Assembly (NCBI GenBank): GCA_001464055.1
Contig: LNET01000072.1
Location: forward strand, 1 to 64,000
Source of the DNA: Burkholderiales bacterium Ga0077543
Lineage (GTDB): Bacteria > Pseudomonadota > Gammaproteobacteria > Burkholderiales > Burkholderiaceae_C
DNA: 64,000 nucleotides
Direction: 5' to 3'
Shown here: one piece after another, positions 19,024 through 28,297 of the stretch
Layout: every line of letters starts with the position of its first letter
Numbering within the stretch: position 1 is the first letter of the stretch
The notes under the pieces: model-generated
What the model was told of the DNA's origin: nothing
What the model saw: the letters and a program-made list of their open reading frames with translations, nothing else
The model's database searches: none
Position numbers and translations under genes: made by a program

Positions 19024-19623
19024 TCAGGGCGACTGCTGCAGGTCGTCGGCGATCGGCACGCTGGCCAGCACGGCCAGCAGCAGCGCGATCGGCAGCGTGG
19101 CAGCGTAGCTCAGCAACTGGAACGACAGCGCGCCGGCCAGGCCGCCACCGGCAAAGCAGCACAGCAAGGCGGCGTGCAGTTTCAGGCGACTGCGGTCGGC
19201 CTTGACGAAGTGGGTTTCGGCGGGGCTGCTGCGGCGGTTCCAGTACAGCAAGCGGCCGATCTCGATGCCCAGATCGGTGATCACGCCGGTCATGTGCGTG
19301 GTGCGAACGACGGCGTTGGAGATCTTCGTCACCAGGGCGTTCTGCAATCCCATGATGAAGCACAACAGCGTCACGGTGGCCGGCACCAGCAGCGTGGTGT
19401 GCAGCGCCAGCGAAGCGCCCAGCACGCCGAAAATCAGCAGCAACACGGCCTCGAGCAGCAGGCTGAGCGCGTATTCGCTGTGCATGCGACGCTGGCGCGC
19501 CCAGTTCACCAGCAGCGTGGTGGTGATGGCGCCGGCCACGAAGGCCAGCAGCAGGCCCAGTTGGCGATTGGCTCGGAGAGTGCGTTCGCGCCCGGTCAGG
19601 TTGCGCAGGGTCTGTCGGGGCAT
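19024..19623 (-). CDS. DUF1275 (YoaK-like) membrane protein
   Basis: GLQNALVTKISNAVVRTTHMTGVITDLGIEIGRLLYW. Confidence 0.88.
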   Translation of the reverse strand: MPRQTLRNLTGRERTLRANRQLGLLLAFVAGAITTTLLVNWARQRRMHSEYALSLLLEAVLLLIFGVLGASLALHTTLLVPATVTLLCFIMGLQNALVTKISNAVVRTTHMTGVITDLGIEIGRLLYWNRRSSPAETHFVKADRSRLKLHAALLCCFAGGGLAGALSFQLLSYAATLPIALLLAVLASVPIADDLQQSP

Positions 19624-19650
19624 GGTGCAGCATAGCCGCCACCCCGGCGT

Positions 19651-20385
19651 TCACAGTGCGCTGTCGCGCAATCGCTTCGAAGCCTCGCGGTTGGCCAGCA
19701 GCTGGGTGCCGTCGCGCATGTGGATGTCCAGCTGCGACTGTTCGTCGGGTTTCATCGACTCGACGAAGTCCAGGTTGACGATGGCGCTGCGGTGCACGCG
19801 CAGGAATCGTTCCGGGTTCAGCCGCGGTTCGAGGTCCTGCAGTGCCACGCGCACGAAGAAGTGCTGGCCGCGCGCGGCCACCAGCGTGTACTTGTTGTCC
19901 GACTTCAGGTATTCGATCTCGGCCACTGCCAAGGGGAAGATGCGCCCGCGGTCGCGCACCAGGATGCGTTCCAGCAGCGGGCTGGCTGCGGGCGGTTGCA
20001 ACGCGGCCAGCGTCTGCTCCACGGGCGCTGCGCCTTCGGCCAGCACGCGCGCCACCGACTGTTCGAAACGCTGCTGCGAAAACGGCTTCAGAAGGTAGTC
20101 CACGGCGTTCAGCTCGAAGGCGGTGACGGCATGCTGGTCGAAGGCCGTGGTGAAGACGATGGCGGGCCGCACCTGCATCTGTCGCACCACGTCCAGCCCG
20201 TTCAATTCCGGCATCTGGATGTCCATGAACACCAGTGCCGGTGCCAGCGCATTGGCCATCTGCAGCGCCTGCCGGCCATCGCTGGCCTCGCCGACGAGTT
20301 GCAGCTGGCCATGTGCGGCAATGAAGTCGCGCAGGGTCTCGCGCGCCAGGGGTTCGTCTTCGCAGACGAGAACGGTGGTCTTCAT
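19651..20385 (-). CDS. LytTR-family response regulator
   Basis: Receiver (VFMDIQMPELNGLDVV) plus LytTR domain (IEYLKSDNKYTLV...FLRVHRSAIVNLDFV). Confidence 0.93.
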   Translation of the reverse strand: MKTTVLVCEDEPLARETLRDFIAAHGQLQLVGEASDGRQALQMANALAPALVFMDIQMPELNGLDVVRQMQVRPAIVFTTAFDQHAVTAFELNAVDYLLKPFSQQRFEQSVARVLAEGAAPVEQTLAALQPPAASPLLERILVRDRGRIFPLAVAEIEYLKSDNKYTLVAARGQHFFVRVALQDLEPRLNPERFLRVHRSAIVNLDFVESMKPDEQSQLDIHMRDGTQLLANREASKRLRDSAL

Positions 20386-21488
20386 GCGGGCAGCGAAAAG
20401 GCGGCGCTGAAACCGGCGCCGGGTCGGGTGTCGATGTGCAGGCGGCTGGCGGCGCCGAACTCCAGGGCCAGCCGGCGCGAAACGGTCTTCAGCCCGAGGC
20501 CGGTGCCGGTGTCCAGTACGTCGGGGCTGCTGCCCGGGCCGTCGTCGGCCACGCTGACCTGCAGGCGTTGCGCTGCCCGGTCCAGCTGCACGCGGATGGT
20601 CAGCAGGCCGGGTGCGCTGCGCGGGTTGAAGGCATGCTTGATGCTGTTTTCCACCAGTGGCTGGATCGACAGCGCCGGCACGCTGTGCGCCAGCGCGGCA
20701 TCGTCCACGTCCCACTTCACCGACAGCCGCGAACCCAGGCGCAGGGCTTCCAGGCCCAGGTAGTCGCGCGTGAAGTCGAGTTCCTGCTGCAGGCTGACGC
20801 GGTCGTGGCCGCTGCCTTCGCGGCCCTTTTCCGTGTCCAGCACATAGCGCAGCATGTCGCTGAACATCAGCAGGGCGTCCCCGGCGCGTTTCGGGTCCTT
20901 GCGCGTCAGCGCCGTCAGCGAATGCAGGGTGTTGAACAGGAAGTGCGGGTTGAGCTTGTTGCGCAGAGCCGCCAGTTCGGTGCGCGCCAGCAGCGCCGTG
21001 GCCTGGGCGCTGGCGGCGGCTTCGGTGCGGGCGCGCTGCACGGCACGGAAAGCCGTGAAGCCGCCGGCCACGGCCCAGTACATCATCATCCCGAACATGG
21101 TTTGCCAGATGAACCAGTTACGGCGCGCGCGCTCGGCCGTGGCTTCGCCGAACAGCACCCAGAACATGGCGTACAGCAGCAGGTGCCAGGCCACGGCGAA
21201 CACCAGTGCCATGCCGATGTGGTTGAGCAGCACGCGCGTGGTGCCGAAGCCCCGGCGTTCGAGCCAGCCGGTGTAGGGCCAGACCGCCATCAGCAGCAGG
21301 AAGGCCGGGCCCAGGCTGCGCCCCAGCCGGCCCAGGGTTTCGATGACTTCGATGCCACGCGAGAAGTCGCCGTCGGTCTCGTTGGCAACGGCATAGACCA
21401 GACCCAGCGGAATCCAGCCGATCAGGTAGGCCTTCATCACCGTCTGGGGCGGCATCTGCGGGTGCTTGGTCGTCGGCGAAGATTCCAT
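20382..21488 (-). CDS. LytS-type sensor histidine kinase
   Basis: LRNKLNPHFLFNTLHSLTAL; SIQPLVENSIKHAF; overlaps the response regulator gene. Confidence 0.92.
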   Translation of the reverse strand: MESSPTTKHPQMPPQTVMKAYLIGWIPLGLVYAVANETDGDFSRGIEVIETLGRLGRSLGPAFLLLMAVWPYTGWLERRGFGTTRVLLNHIGMALVFAVAWHLLLYAMFWVLFGEATAERARRNWFIWQTMFGMMMYWAVAGGFTAFRAVQRARTEAAASAQATALLARTELAALRNKLNPHFLFNTLHSLTALTRKDPKRAGDALLMFSDMLRYVLDTEKGREGSGHDRVSLQQELDFTRDYLGLEALRLGSRLSVKWDVDDAALAHSVPALSIQPLVENSIKHAFNPRSAPGLLTIRVQLDRAAQRLQVSVADDGPGSSPDVLDTGTGLGLKTVSRRLALEFGAASRLHIDTRPGAGFSAAFSLPA

Positions 21489-21648
21489 GGGCGTGGATTC
21501 TTGCGGCAGCCGGGCCCCTTCCGCCAGCGATCAGCGCCGGTTTGATGCTGGCGTGGTGCCAACTGCCGGGTGACGGTCGCGAAACGAATGGCGCCCCTGG
21601 CCTCCTGGCTCGGCCTTGCGCCTGTGCGCGGCCCGGGCCGGGCAAGGC

Positions 21649-22170
21649 CTATTGCACCTGCGAACGCGTGCGCGTCAGACGCCAGACGGCCAGGCCACCG
21701 GCGAGCAGCAATGCCCATTGCGATGGCTCGGGCACGGCTTGCACGGCGGTCCAGTCGTTGCTGGGCACGCCTCCGGTCCAGCTGCCATTGATCATGCGCA
21801 GGCCGTCGGCGGTCACGAGTGCGCTGTAGTCCCCCAGGACGATTCCGTTGGCAGGCTGGACGATCTGCGTGCCATCCAGGACGATGCGCCTGTCGGCGAA
21901 CAAGGTGCCGACGAAGTTCTCGCGGCCGAAGGCGCCGTTCGAGGCGATCCAGTTGAAGTAGCCGCTCAGCGCGAAGTCCGGGCCCGATGCCACCTGGCTC
22001 TGGAAGGTGATGGTCGAACCGCTCCAGGTCAGGCCGGAAACGTCGGTGGCGCTGACATGCCAGATCGCGGCAGTCAGGTTCGGCGTGGTCGCCATGGCTG
22101 GCGCCAAGGGCAAGAGCAGGGCGCTGGCGAGTGCGGCTTGGCGCCACAGGGTGTGGATCGAACAGGTCAT
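21649..22170 (-). CDS. PEP-CTERM sorting domain protein
   Basis: Signal peptide; C-terminus VPEPSQWALLLAGGLAVWRLTRTRSQVQ. Confidence 0.85.
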   Translation of the reverse strand: MTCSIHTLWRQAALASALLLPLAPAMATTPNLTAAIWHVSATDVSGLTWSGSTITFQSQVASGPDFALSGYFNWIASNGAFGRENFVGTLFADRRIVLDGTQIVQPANGIVLGDYSALVTADGLRMINGSWTGGVPSNDWTAVQAVPEPSQWALLLAGGLAVWRLTRTRSQVQ

Positions 22171-22733
22171 GGTGATCTCCTCGGAACGTGGGAAGGCCCG
22201 GCAGTAGCGATGCGCAGCCTGGGCCAGGCGCAGCGGGGCGGCCGGTGCTGCGGCGGGCGCGGCAGGCGCACCGGGCAGGTCGGGCAGGTCGGACAAGTCG
22301 GGATGGGGTGGGTCGGGATGTGCCTGGACGTGAAGCCTCCTGGCTGCGGGTTGGGATGGGGTTCATGCTAGGAACCCAACTCCTTCCCGGCATGGGCACC
22401 GTCACCCAGTTTTCGCCCGCCCTGGCCCCAGTTTTCGCGGACGGACCGCAGCCGCGGGCAGCGCGTGCCGTGACCGCCCGCTTTGCTTGCTTCGAACGTT
22501 GAGTTCAAGGCATCTCAACGGTCGCGCAGCAGTGCCTGCCCTTGACGTGGCGACCCCGAAGCGACGCCGCTTTGTTGTCGTTGCGACCTCAAGAAAGTTG
22601 TCAGGTCGCAGGAACCTGCGCGACCCAGACACATCCGAATTGCCATGACATGCGTACAAAAAAACGCCTGGCTTGTCGAGCGGTTCAACCCTGAATCTAC
22701 GGCACTACAAACCCTTCATACAAAGGAACCATC

Positions 22734-23150
22734 ATGGATAGCAAAACCCTTCTGACCGCCGCTGCCACCCTTGCGTTTGCAGCCTGGGCCGCCACGGCCA
22801 CCGCAGCCACCCCCATTGGCGACGCCGATCCGGGTTATCCGGGTCTGGTGAACGGGCAGATCGTGCCTGCGAACTCGGCCTCGAAGACCATGCCGCGCCT
22901 GTCCGCCGTGCGCATCGATGCGCCGCTGGCCCAGGGCGAGGCTTTCTACTTCCCCGAGGCGGTGGGCGAGGTCAAGACACGTGCCCAGGTGCGCGCCGAA
23001 ACCCTGGAAGCCATTCGCGTGGGTGCCATGAACCAGGGTGAGCGCTCCACTTTCGCCACGGCACAGCAACTGGAGAGCATTCGCCTGGCCGGCCTGCGAG
23101 CCGTGGCACCGACCTTGGCCGGGACGCGCAGCGAGGCCGGCGCGAACTGA
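22734..23150 (+). CDS. Small secreted protein (DUF4148-like)
   Basis: Signal peptide TAAATLAFAAWAATATAATP; TRAQVRAETLEAIRVGAMNQGE. Confidence 0.6.
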   Translation: MDSKTLLTAAATLAFAAWAATATAATPIGDADPGYPGLVNGQIVPANSASKTMPRLSAVRIDAPLAQGEAFYFPEAVGEVKTRAQVRAETLEAIRVGAMNQGERSTFATAQQLESIRLAGLRAVAPTLAGTRSEAGAN

Positions 23151-23155
23151 TGTGG

Positions 23156-23181
23156 CATGCAGCCCCGACGCGGGCTGCATG
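23156..23181 (+). terminator. Stem-loop with 10-bp perfect stem, followed by A/G run
   Basis: catgcagccc-cgacgc-gggctgcatg. Confidence 0.55.
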
Positions 23182-23185
23182 AAAA

Positions 23186-23213
23186 AAGGGGGCCCGCCGC
23201 AGCGAGCCCCCTT
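23186..23213. terminator. Bidirectional terminator-like hairpin between convergent genes
   Basis: aagggggc-N12-gcccccttc; perfect 8-bp arms; minus strand reads into TTTTTT. Confidence 0.7.
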
Positions 23214-23222
23214 CAAACGCGC

Positions 23223-23390
23223 TTACTCGGACAGCAGGAAACCCTGCGATCCGGTTTCCGGCGTCACCGAGTCGATCAGGACGATGAAACCGCCGCTGAC
23301 CGCTGACAGCTCAGCCACGCTCAGTTCGCGGACTTCGCCTTGAACCACGGGGCTGGCTTCCTGGGCGCCAGAATTTTGCTCGAAGGACAT
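23223..23390 (-). CDS. 55-aa peptide precursor with double-glycine leader (bacteriocin/peptide-signal-like)
   Basis: MSFEQNSGAQEASPVVQGEVRELSVAELSAVSGG|FIVLIDSVTPETGSQGFLLSE; leader fits LSxxELxx(I/V)xGG; AGGAG just upstream of ATG. Confidence 0.75.
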   Translation of the reverse strand: MSFEQNSGAQEASPVVQGEVRELSVAELSAVSGGFIVLIDSVTPETGSQGFLLSE

Positions 23391-23465
23391 GTGAACTCCT
23401 GTTGTGTCAAAAAACCACCTCGGATGAGGCAGGTCGACAGTAGCGGCAGCAGCGCTGGTCGCCAT

Positions 23466-23481
23466 CTGTAGAACCTTACAG
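23466..23481. promoter_or_regulatory. lux-box-like inverted repeat upstream of the 55-aa peptide gene
   Basis: CTGTAGAACCTTACAG; 13 of 16 positions equal the classical core CTGTAGGATCGTACAG; 76 bp from the ATG. Confidence 0.45.
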
Positions 23482-23529
23482 GCGTCGCCGACAAACGACG
23501 CGGCGCCCTGCCCCGGTGGCGACAGTCGT

Positions 23530-23871
23530 TCAGCCCGCCAGGCGTACCGCCAGGCGTTGCCACAGCGGGCGCTTGCGCCAGGCGCGGCAGGCGCGCTCGG
23601 CGAAATCGCGGCCTTGCGGCGTCAGTTTGTAGTAGCTGGCGTGATGAAAGCCGTGCGGGTTGTCGTACTCGTCGATCAGCCCGAAGCGAAGCAAGGGCTC
23701 GTAGGATCTGTAGAGCACCCCGCCATCGAGAACACAGCCCCCGGCGGATTCGCCCACCTTGACCAGGACATGACCGCGGCGCAGCCGGTCCAGCGCGTCG
23801 ATGAATTCGGCACGGTCGGGGATGAGGATGGGGTCGGACATGGGGCGTATGCCTTCTTCGGCCACGGACAT
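23530..23871 (-). CDS. Hypothetical small protein, possibly winged-helix-like
   Basis: MSDPILIPDRAEFIDALDRLRRGHVLVKVGESAGGCVLDGGVLYRSYEPLLRFGLIDEYDNPHGFHHASYYKLTPQGRDFAERA. Confidence 0.7.
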   Translation of the reverse strand: MSVAEEGIRPMSDPILIPDRAEFIDALDRLRRGHVLVKVGESAGGCVLDGGVLYRSYEPLLRFGLIDEYDNPHGFHHASYYKLTPQGRDFAERACRAWRKRPLWQRLAVRLAG

Positions 23872-23993
23872 GAATCAGTATCGGCAGGCTGGTGCCGCCG
23901 CCAACGTCTGAAATCAAGGGGATTGGCTGAGCAATTCGTGATGCGGCCGGTTGCGGGTGGACAACTGCTGCCTGCAGCGGCAAGCTTGCATGC

Positions 23994-25151
23994 ATGAACC
24001 CCCCTCTGCGCGGCCCGCTGTCGGGCCTGAAGGTCCTGGAACTCGGGCAACTCATCGCCGGCCCGTTTGCGGCCCGGACCCTGGGCGACTTCGGTGCCGA
24101 AGTCGTGAAGATCGAACCCCCCGATACCGGCGACCCGCTGCGCAAGTGGCGCCTGCTGAAAGACGGCACTTCGGTCTGGTGGCAGGTGCAGTCGCGCAAC
24201 AAGCACAGCGTGGCGCTGGACCTGAAGGATCCGGAGGCGGTGGACGCCGTGCGCAGGCTGGCGCTGGAAGCCGACGTGCTGGTCGAAAACTTCCGCCCTG
24301 GCGCCATGGAAGGCTTCGGGCTCGACCCGGTGCAGTTGCTCGAAGCCAACCCGCGCCTGATCGTGTTGCGCATCAGCGGTTACGGCCAGACCGGCCCTTA
24401 CCGGGACAAGCCCGGTTTCGGTGTCGTGGCCGAAGCGATGGGCGGGCTGCGCCACCTGACGGCCGAGCCCGGGCGCACACCGGTGCGCGTGGGGGTCAGC
24501 ATCGGCGATACGCTGGCAGCGCTGCATGGCGTCATTGGCGTGCTGATGTGCCTGCACGAACGGGAGCGCAGCGGCCGCGGCCAGATCGTCGACGTCGCCC
24601 TGTACGAGGCGGTCTTCAACTGCATGGAAAGTCTGCTGCCCGAGTACAGCGCCTTCGGCGCGGTGCGCGGGCCGGCCGGCAGCGCCCTGCCCGGCATCGC
24701 GCCCAGCAATGCCTACCGCTGCCTGGACGGACACGCTCTGGTGGCCGGCAACGGCGACAGCATCTACAAGCGCCTGATGGCCGTGGTGCAGCGCCCCGAC
24801 CTGGCGGGCGACCCGCAGCTGGCCGACAACACCGGCCGCGTGGCCCGGGTGGAAGAGATCGACGCCGCCATCGGCGCCTGGACGCAGACCCGCAGCGTCG
24901 CCGACGTGCTGGCCGCGCTGGACGCCGCCAGCGTGCCCGCCGGGCGCATCTACACCGTGGCCGACATTGCTGCCGACCCCCACTACCAGGCTCGAGGCAT
25001 GCTGCAGCAGCTGCCGATGAGCGACGGCAGCCTGCTGGCCGTGCCGGGCATCGTGCCCAAGCTGTCGCGCACCCCCGGCGGCCACAGGCGCAATGCACCT
25101 GAACTGGGCCAGGACAACGCGGCAGTTCTCGGGCCTTCGGGCAAAACCTGA
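23994..25151 (+). CDS. CaiB/BaiF family CoA-transferase
   Basis: LSGLKVLELGQLIAGPFAARTLGDFGAEVVKIEPPDTGDPLRKW. Confidence 0.94.
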   Translation: MNPPLRGPLSGLKVLELGQLIAGPFAARTLGDFGAEVVKIEPPDTGDPLRKWRLLKDGTSVWWQVQSRNKHSVALDLKDPEAVDAVRRLALEADVLVENFRPGAMEGFGLDPVQLLEANPRLIVLRISGYGQTGPYRDKPGFGVVAEAMGGLRHLTAEPGRTPVRVGVSIGDTLAALHGVIGVLMCLHERERSGRGQIVDVALYEAVFNCMESLLPEYSAFGAVRGPAGSALPGIAPSNAYRCLDGHALVAGNGDSIYKRLMAVVQRPDLAGDPQLADNTGRVARVEEIDAAIGAWTQTRSVADVLAALDAASVPAGRIYTVADIAADPHYQARGMLQQLPMSDGSLLAVPGIVPKLSRTPGGHRRNAPELGQDNAAVLGPSGKT

Positions 25152-25190
25152 GCGGCCTTCGCGCCCCACTTCCGCCTTAAGCTTCGCGCC

Positions 25191-26519
25191 ATGAACAGCC
25201 TCACCGACATCACCCACGACCCCGCCCTTCGCAGCTGGGTGACTTCGGCCAACGCGCCTGACGCCGACTTCCCGGTGCAGAACCTGCCGCTCGGGCGCTT
25301 TCGGCCCAAGGCAGCCGCCGGCGCCGAACACCATCCCTGGCGCGTGGGCGTGGCCATCGGCGACCAGGTGCTGGACCTCCGCCTGGCACACGCTCAGTGT
25401 CCCTGGCCCGACGAGATCTACCCGCTGCTGGGCTTGCTGGCCCAGGACGAATTGACGGCCTTCCTGGCGCTGGGCCGGCCTTCCTGGCGCCGGCTGCGCC
25501 TGGCGCTGTCGATGGCTCTGGCCGAGCACAGCGAGCAGGCTCCGTTCCTGGACCTGTGCCTGCATGCCCAGGCCGACGTCGAGATGGGCCTGCCACTGAC
25601 CCCGCGCGACTACACCGATTTCTATGCCGGCATCCACCATGCCGTCACGGTGGGCAAGCTGATGCGGCCCGACAACCCGCTGCTGCCGAACTACAAGTGG
25701 GTGCCCATCGGCTATCACGGCCGCGCCTCTTCGGTGGGCCTGGGCGGCGGTGTGCGCCGGCCGCGCGGGCAGGTGAAGAGTTCGGCCGATGCGCCGCCCA
25801 TCTATGCACCCTGCCGCCGGCTCGACTATGAACTGGAACTGGGCCTGTGGGTGGGCGTGGGCAACGACCTGGGCCACCCGGTCAGCATGGCCAGCGCGGA
25901 AGATCACCTGTATGGCGTGAGCCTGCTCAACGACTGGTCGGCGCGCGACATGCAGGCCTGGGAATACCAGCCGCTCGGGCCTTTCCTGGCCAAGAGCTTT
26001 GCCACCAGTGTCTCGCCATGGCTCGTCAGCCTGGACGCCCTGGCCCCGTTCCGGCGGCCAGCGCAGCGCCCCGAAGGCGATCCCGAGCCGCTGCCCTACC
26101 TGGACAGCGATTTCAACCGTGCTTTCGGTGCCGTCGACATCACGCTCGAAGTCTGGTTGCAGACGGCGCGCATGCGCGAAGGCGGGCTGCCGGCCGTGCG
26201 CCTGTCGCAGAGCAATGCGCTCGACGCCTACTGGACCCCGGCGCAACTGCTCGCCCACCACACCAGCAACGGCTGCAATCTGGCCACCGGCGACCTGCTG
26301 GGCACGGGCACGCTCAGCGGTCCGGCTCCGGCGCAGGGCGGCAGCCTGCTCGAGCTGTCGCAAGGCGGCAAGCAGCCATTCACACTGGCCGGCAGTGACG
26401 AGAGCCGCAGCTTCCTGGAAGATGGCGACACCGTCACCCTGCGCGCCTATTGCCAGGCACCGGGGGCCATGCGCATCGGCCTGGGGCAGGTCAGCGGCAC
26501 CGTATTGCCTTCGTTCTGA
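25191..26519 (+). CDS. fahA: Fumarylacetoacetase
   Basis: DFYAGIHHAVTVGKLMRPDNPLLPNYKWVPIGYHGRASSV...GVSLLNDWSARDMQAWEYQPLGPFLAKSF. Confidence 0.95.
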   Translation: MNSLTDITHDPALRSWVTSANAPDADFPVQNLPLGRFRPKAAAGAEHHPWRVGVAIGDQVLDLRLAHAQCPWPDEIYPLLGLLAQDELTAFLALGRPSWRRLRLALSMALAEHSEQAPFLDLCLHAQADVEMGLPLTPRDYTDFYAGIHHAVTVGKLMRPDNPLLPNYKWVPIGYHGRASSVGLGGGVRRPRGQVKSSADAPPIYAPCRRLDYELELGLWVGVGNDLGHPVSMASAEDHLYGVSLLNDWSARDMQAWEYQPLGPFLAKSFATSVSPWLVSLDALAPFRRPAQRPEGDPEPLPYLDSDFNRAFGAVDITLEVWLQTARMREGGLPAVRLSQSNALDAYWTPAQLLAHHTSNGCNLATGDLLGTGTLSGPAPAQGGSLLELSQGGKQPFTLAGSDESRSFLEDGDTVTLRAYCQAPGAMRIGLGQVSGTVLPSF

Positions 26520-26609
26520 GCCCGGACCGAACAGGACATGATTTGACCGGCCTCGGGCCGGCTGTTCTGGTGATCGGTGCAGGCCCGGACCCGAACAATC
26601 GGGTCCACC

Positions 26610-28271
26610 ATGGACGAGCTGCGACCTGAAGAGCTGGCCGCTGTCATTGCGGCCTGGCATAACCGGCACCCGCTGGCGCGGCGCATCACGCCGGCGCAGG
26701 TGCAGGGCATCGGCTGGGTGGCCCTGCCTTTCGTGCAGCGGCCCGGTGCCAGGCCCTGGGCGGCGCCCGATGGTGGCTTGCCGGTGCTGCACCACCCGGT
26801 CGACGAAGCTGCGCCCCCTGCCCCGCAAGGAGTCGGCGCGCGCCTGCGCGATCGCGCCCAGGCACGTGCCCAGGGCGCGGCTCCGGCGCGCCAGGACGCC
26901 GCGGGTGCAGGGCTGGCCGTGTCTGTTTCCGGAGCCTGGCCCCGGCTTCTGGCGGCCCTGAAGCAGGCCCTGCGGGCCGGCCTCGAGGCGCCGGCGCGGC
27001 TGCGCGCAGCGCTGCAGGCCGCATGGCAGCAGCAAGCGCGGTGGCGGCTGCGCACGAAGGCCCTGCGGCCGGCCTTCAGCGAGGACTTCATCGCGCCAAT
27101 CTCGCCCCGCCAGGTGGCAAGCTGGGCGCTGCGCCACGGGCAGTTGCATGCCCGCAGCGGCAGGCTGCCCGTGCGTGAGGTTCGGCCAGACGCGCAATGG
27201 GGTCGGCAGGACACGGGTCTGGTCACTCTGTACCTGGCCACCGCCGCGGTGGAAGTGGGCTCGCGCCGAGCCCGTGTCTTGCTGCCAGCCAGCGGGGCCG
27301 GGGCCACGCTCGGGCCGCGCCTGCTGAGCCCGCAGCGTGCTGCAGCCGCCATGGGCGTTCTGGTGCTCGTCGGCCTGGGCATCGCCCGGCCTGCGGTTCC
27401 GCCCCCGGCCGACTGGCCAGGCGTGGCGGCGGCCCAGGCCGTGCTGGAGCGCTGGGCGGCGCTGGCTTCAGGCGAATCTTCGAGCCCCGCCGACATCGGC
27501 GACCCGGCCATGGCAGCTGCTTCGGCCGCTGCTGACGACGCCGCGTCGGCCGCCTGGGCTTCAACGGACTCGGCCGCATCGGCCCCAGCCTCCGCGCCCG
27601 ATGCCTGGGCAGAGGCGGCGCAGCCTGCGGCCGAACCTGCGCCGGTCTGGGCCGCGTCGGCCCCTGCGCCCGAGGCCGTGATGGCCGCACCGAGTGCAGC
27701 GGTGCTGGCGGCGCCCGCCACCGCAGCCGCTGCCAGCCAGGCCCTGGCCCTGGCCCCTGCCAGCCCGCTGCTTGGTGCCGATCCCGATGGCGGCGCCAGC
27801 ACATTGCCACCCGACGACCCCCCACCGCCGCCCCGGGCCGAGCCCTTCAGGCCCGGCCAGCCCCTGGTTCGTCCGCTGGACGAAGCGACGAAGGCGGCAG
27901 CGCGCGAGACCGTGGCCGCGCTGCGTGCTGCACGCGGCGACCCGCCGCCCGGCAAGGCGGCTGCGGCCGGCCCGCTGGCCGTCGCACCCATGCCGGCAAT
28001 GCTGCCGGACGCCGACGCCGCCGCGGCCCTGGGCCCGGCCTTTGCGTTGACGACGCGGCCCTTGCGCACCCGGGCTGAATCCGAACAGGTGCAGTTCGCC
28101 GTTCGCGCGCTGCTGGCAAAGCACTCGAATGAACCGCTGCTGGTGGAACTGATGCCCGCCGGAGACGACTGGCGCGTCGTCTGCTGGCCATTCACGCGGC
28201 GCGAGGATGCGCAGCTGGCGCGCGCCCTGCTGCTGTCGCGGGGCCTGCGCCTGGAAGCCATCGAATTCTGA
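26610..28271 (+). CDS. Hypothetical protein: N-terminal globular region, one TM segment, long Ala/Pro-rich linker, C-terminal SPOR-like domain
   Basis: TM AAAAMGVLVLVGLGIARPAV; C-terminus VQFAVRALLAKHSNEPLLVELMPAGDDWRVVCWPFTRREDAQLARALLLSRGL. Confidence 0.65.
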   Translation: MDELRPEELAAVIAAWHNRHPLARRITPAQVQGIGWVALPFVQRPGARPWAAPDGGLPVLHHPVDEAAPPAPQGVGARLRDRAQARAQGAAPARQDAAGAGLAVSVSGAWPRLLAALKQALRAGLEAPARLRAALQAAWQQQARWRLRTKALRPAFSEDFIAPISPRQVASWALRHGQLHARSGRLPVREVRPDAQWGRQDTGLVTLYLATAAVEVGSRRARVLLPASGAGATLGPRLLSPQRAAAAMGVLVLVGLGIARPAVPPPADWPGVAAAQAVLERWAALASGESSSPADIGDPAMAAASAAADDAASAAWASTDSAASAPASAPDAWAEAAQPAAEPAPVWAASAPAPEAVMAAPSAAVLAAPATAAAASQALALAPASPLLGADPDGGASTLPPDDPPPPPRAEPFRPGQPLVRPLDEATKAAARETVAALRAARGDPPPGKAAAAGPLAVAPMPAMLPDADAAAALGPAFALTTRPLRTRAESEQVQFAVRALLAKHSNEPLLVELMPAGDDWRVVCWPFTRREDAQLARALLLSRGLRLEAIEF

Positions 28272-28297
28272 AAGGGCCAGCCCGGGCCGGCCAAGCC

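Noticed and set aside
22272-22298. cgggcaggt-type 9-bp repeats upstream of the PEP-CTERM gene
   Set aside because: Only two perfect units and one degenerate unit; too short for CRISPR or a defined element.
23676-27197. 1173-aa minus-strand ORF
   Set aside because: Antisense to CaiB-type transferase and fahA; low-complexity His/Arg/Gln-rich composition typical of GC-rich shadow ORFs.
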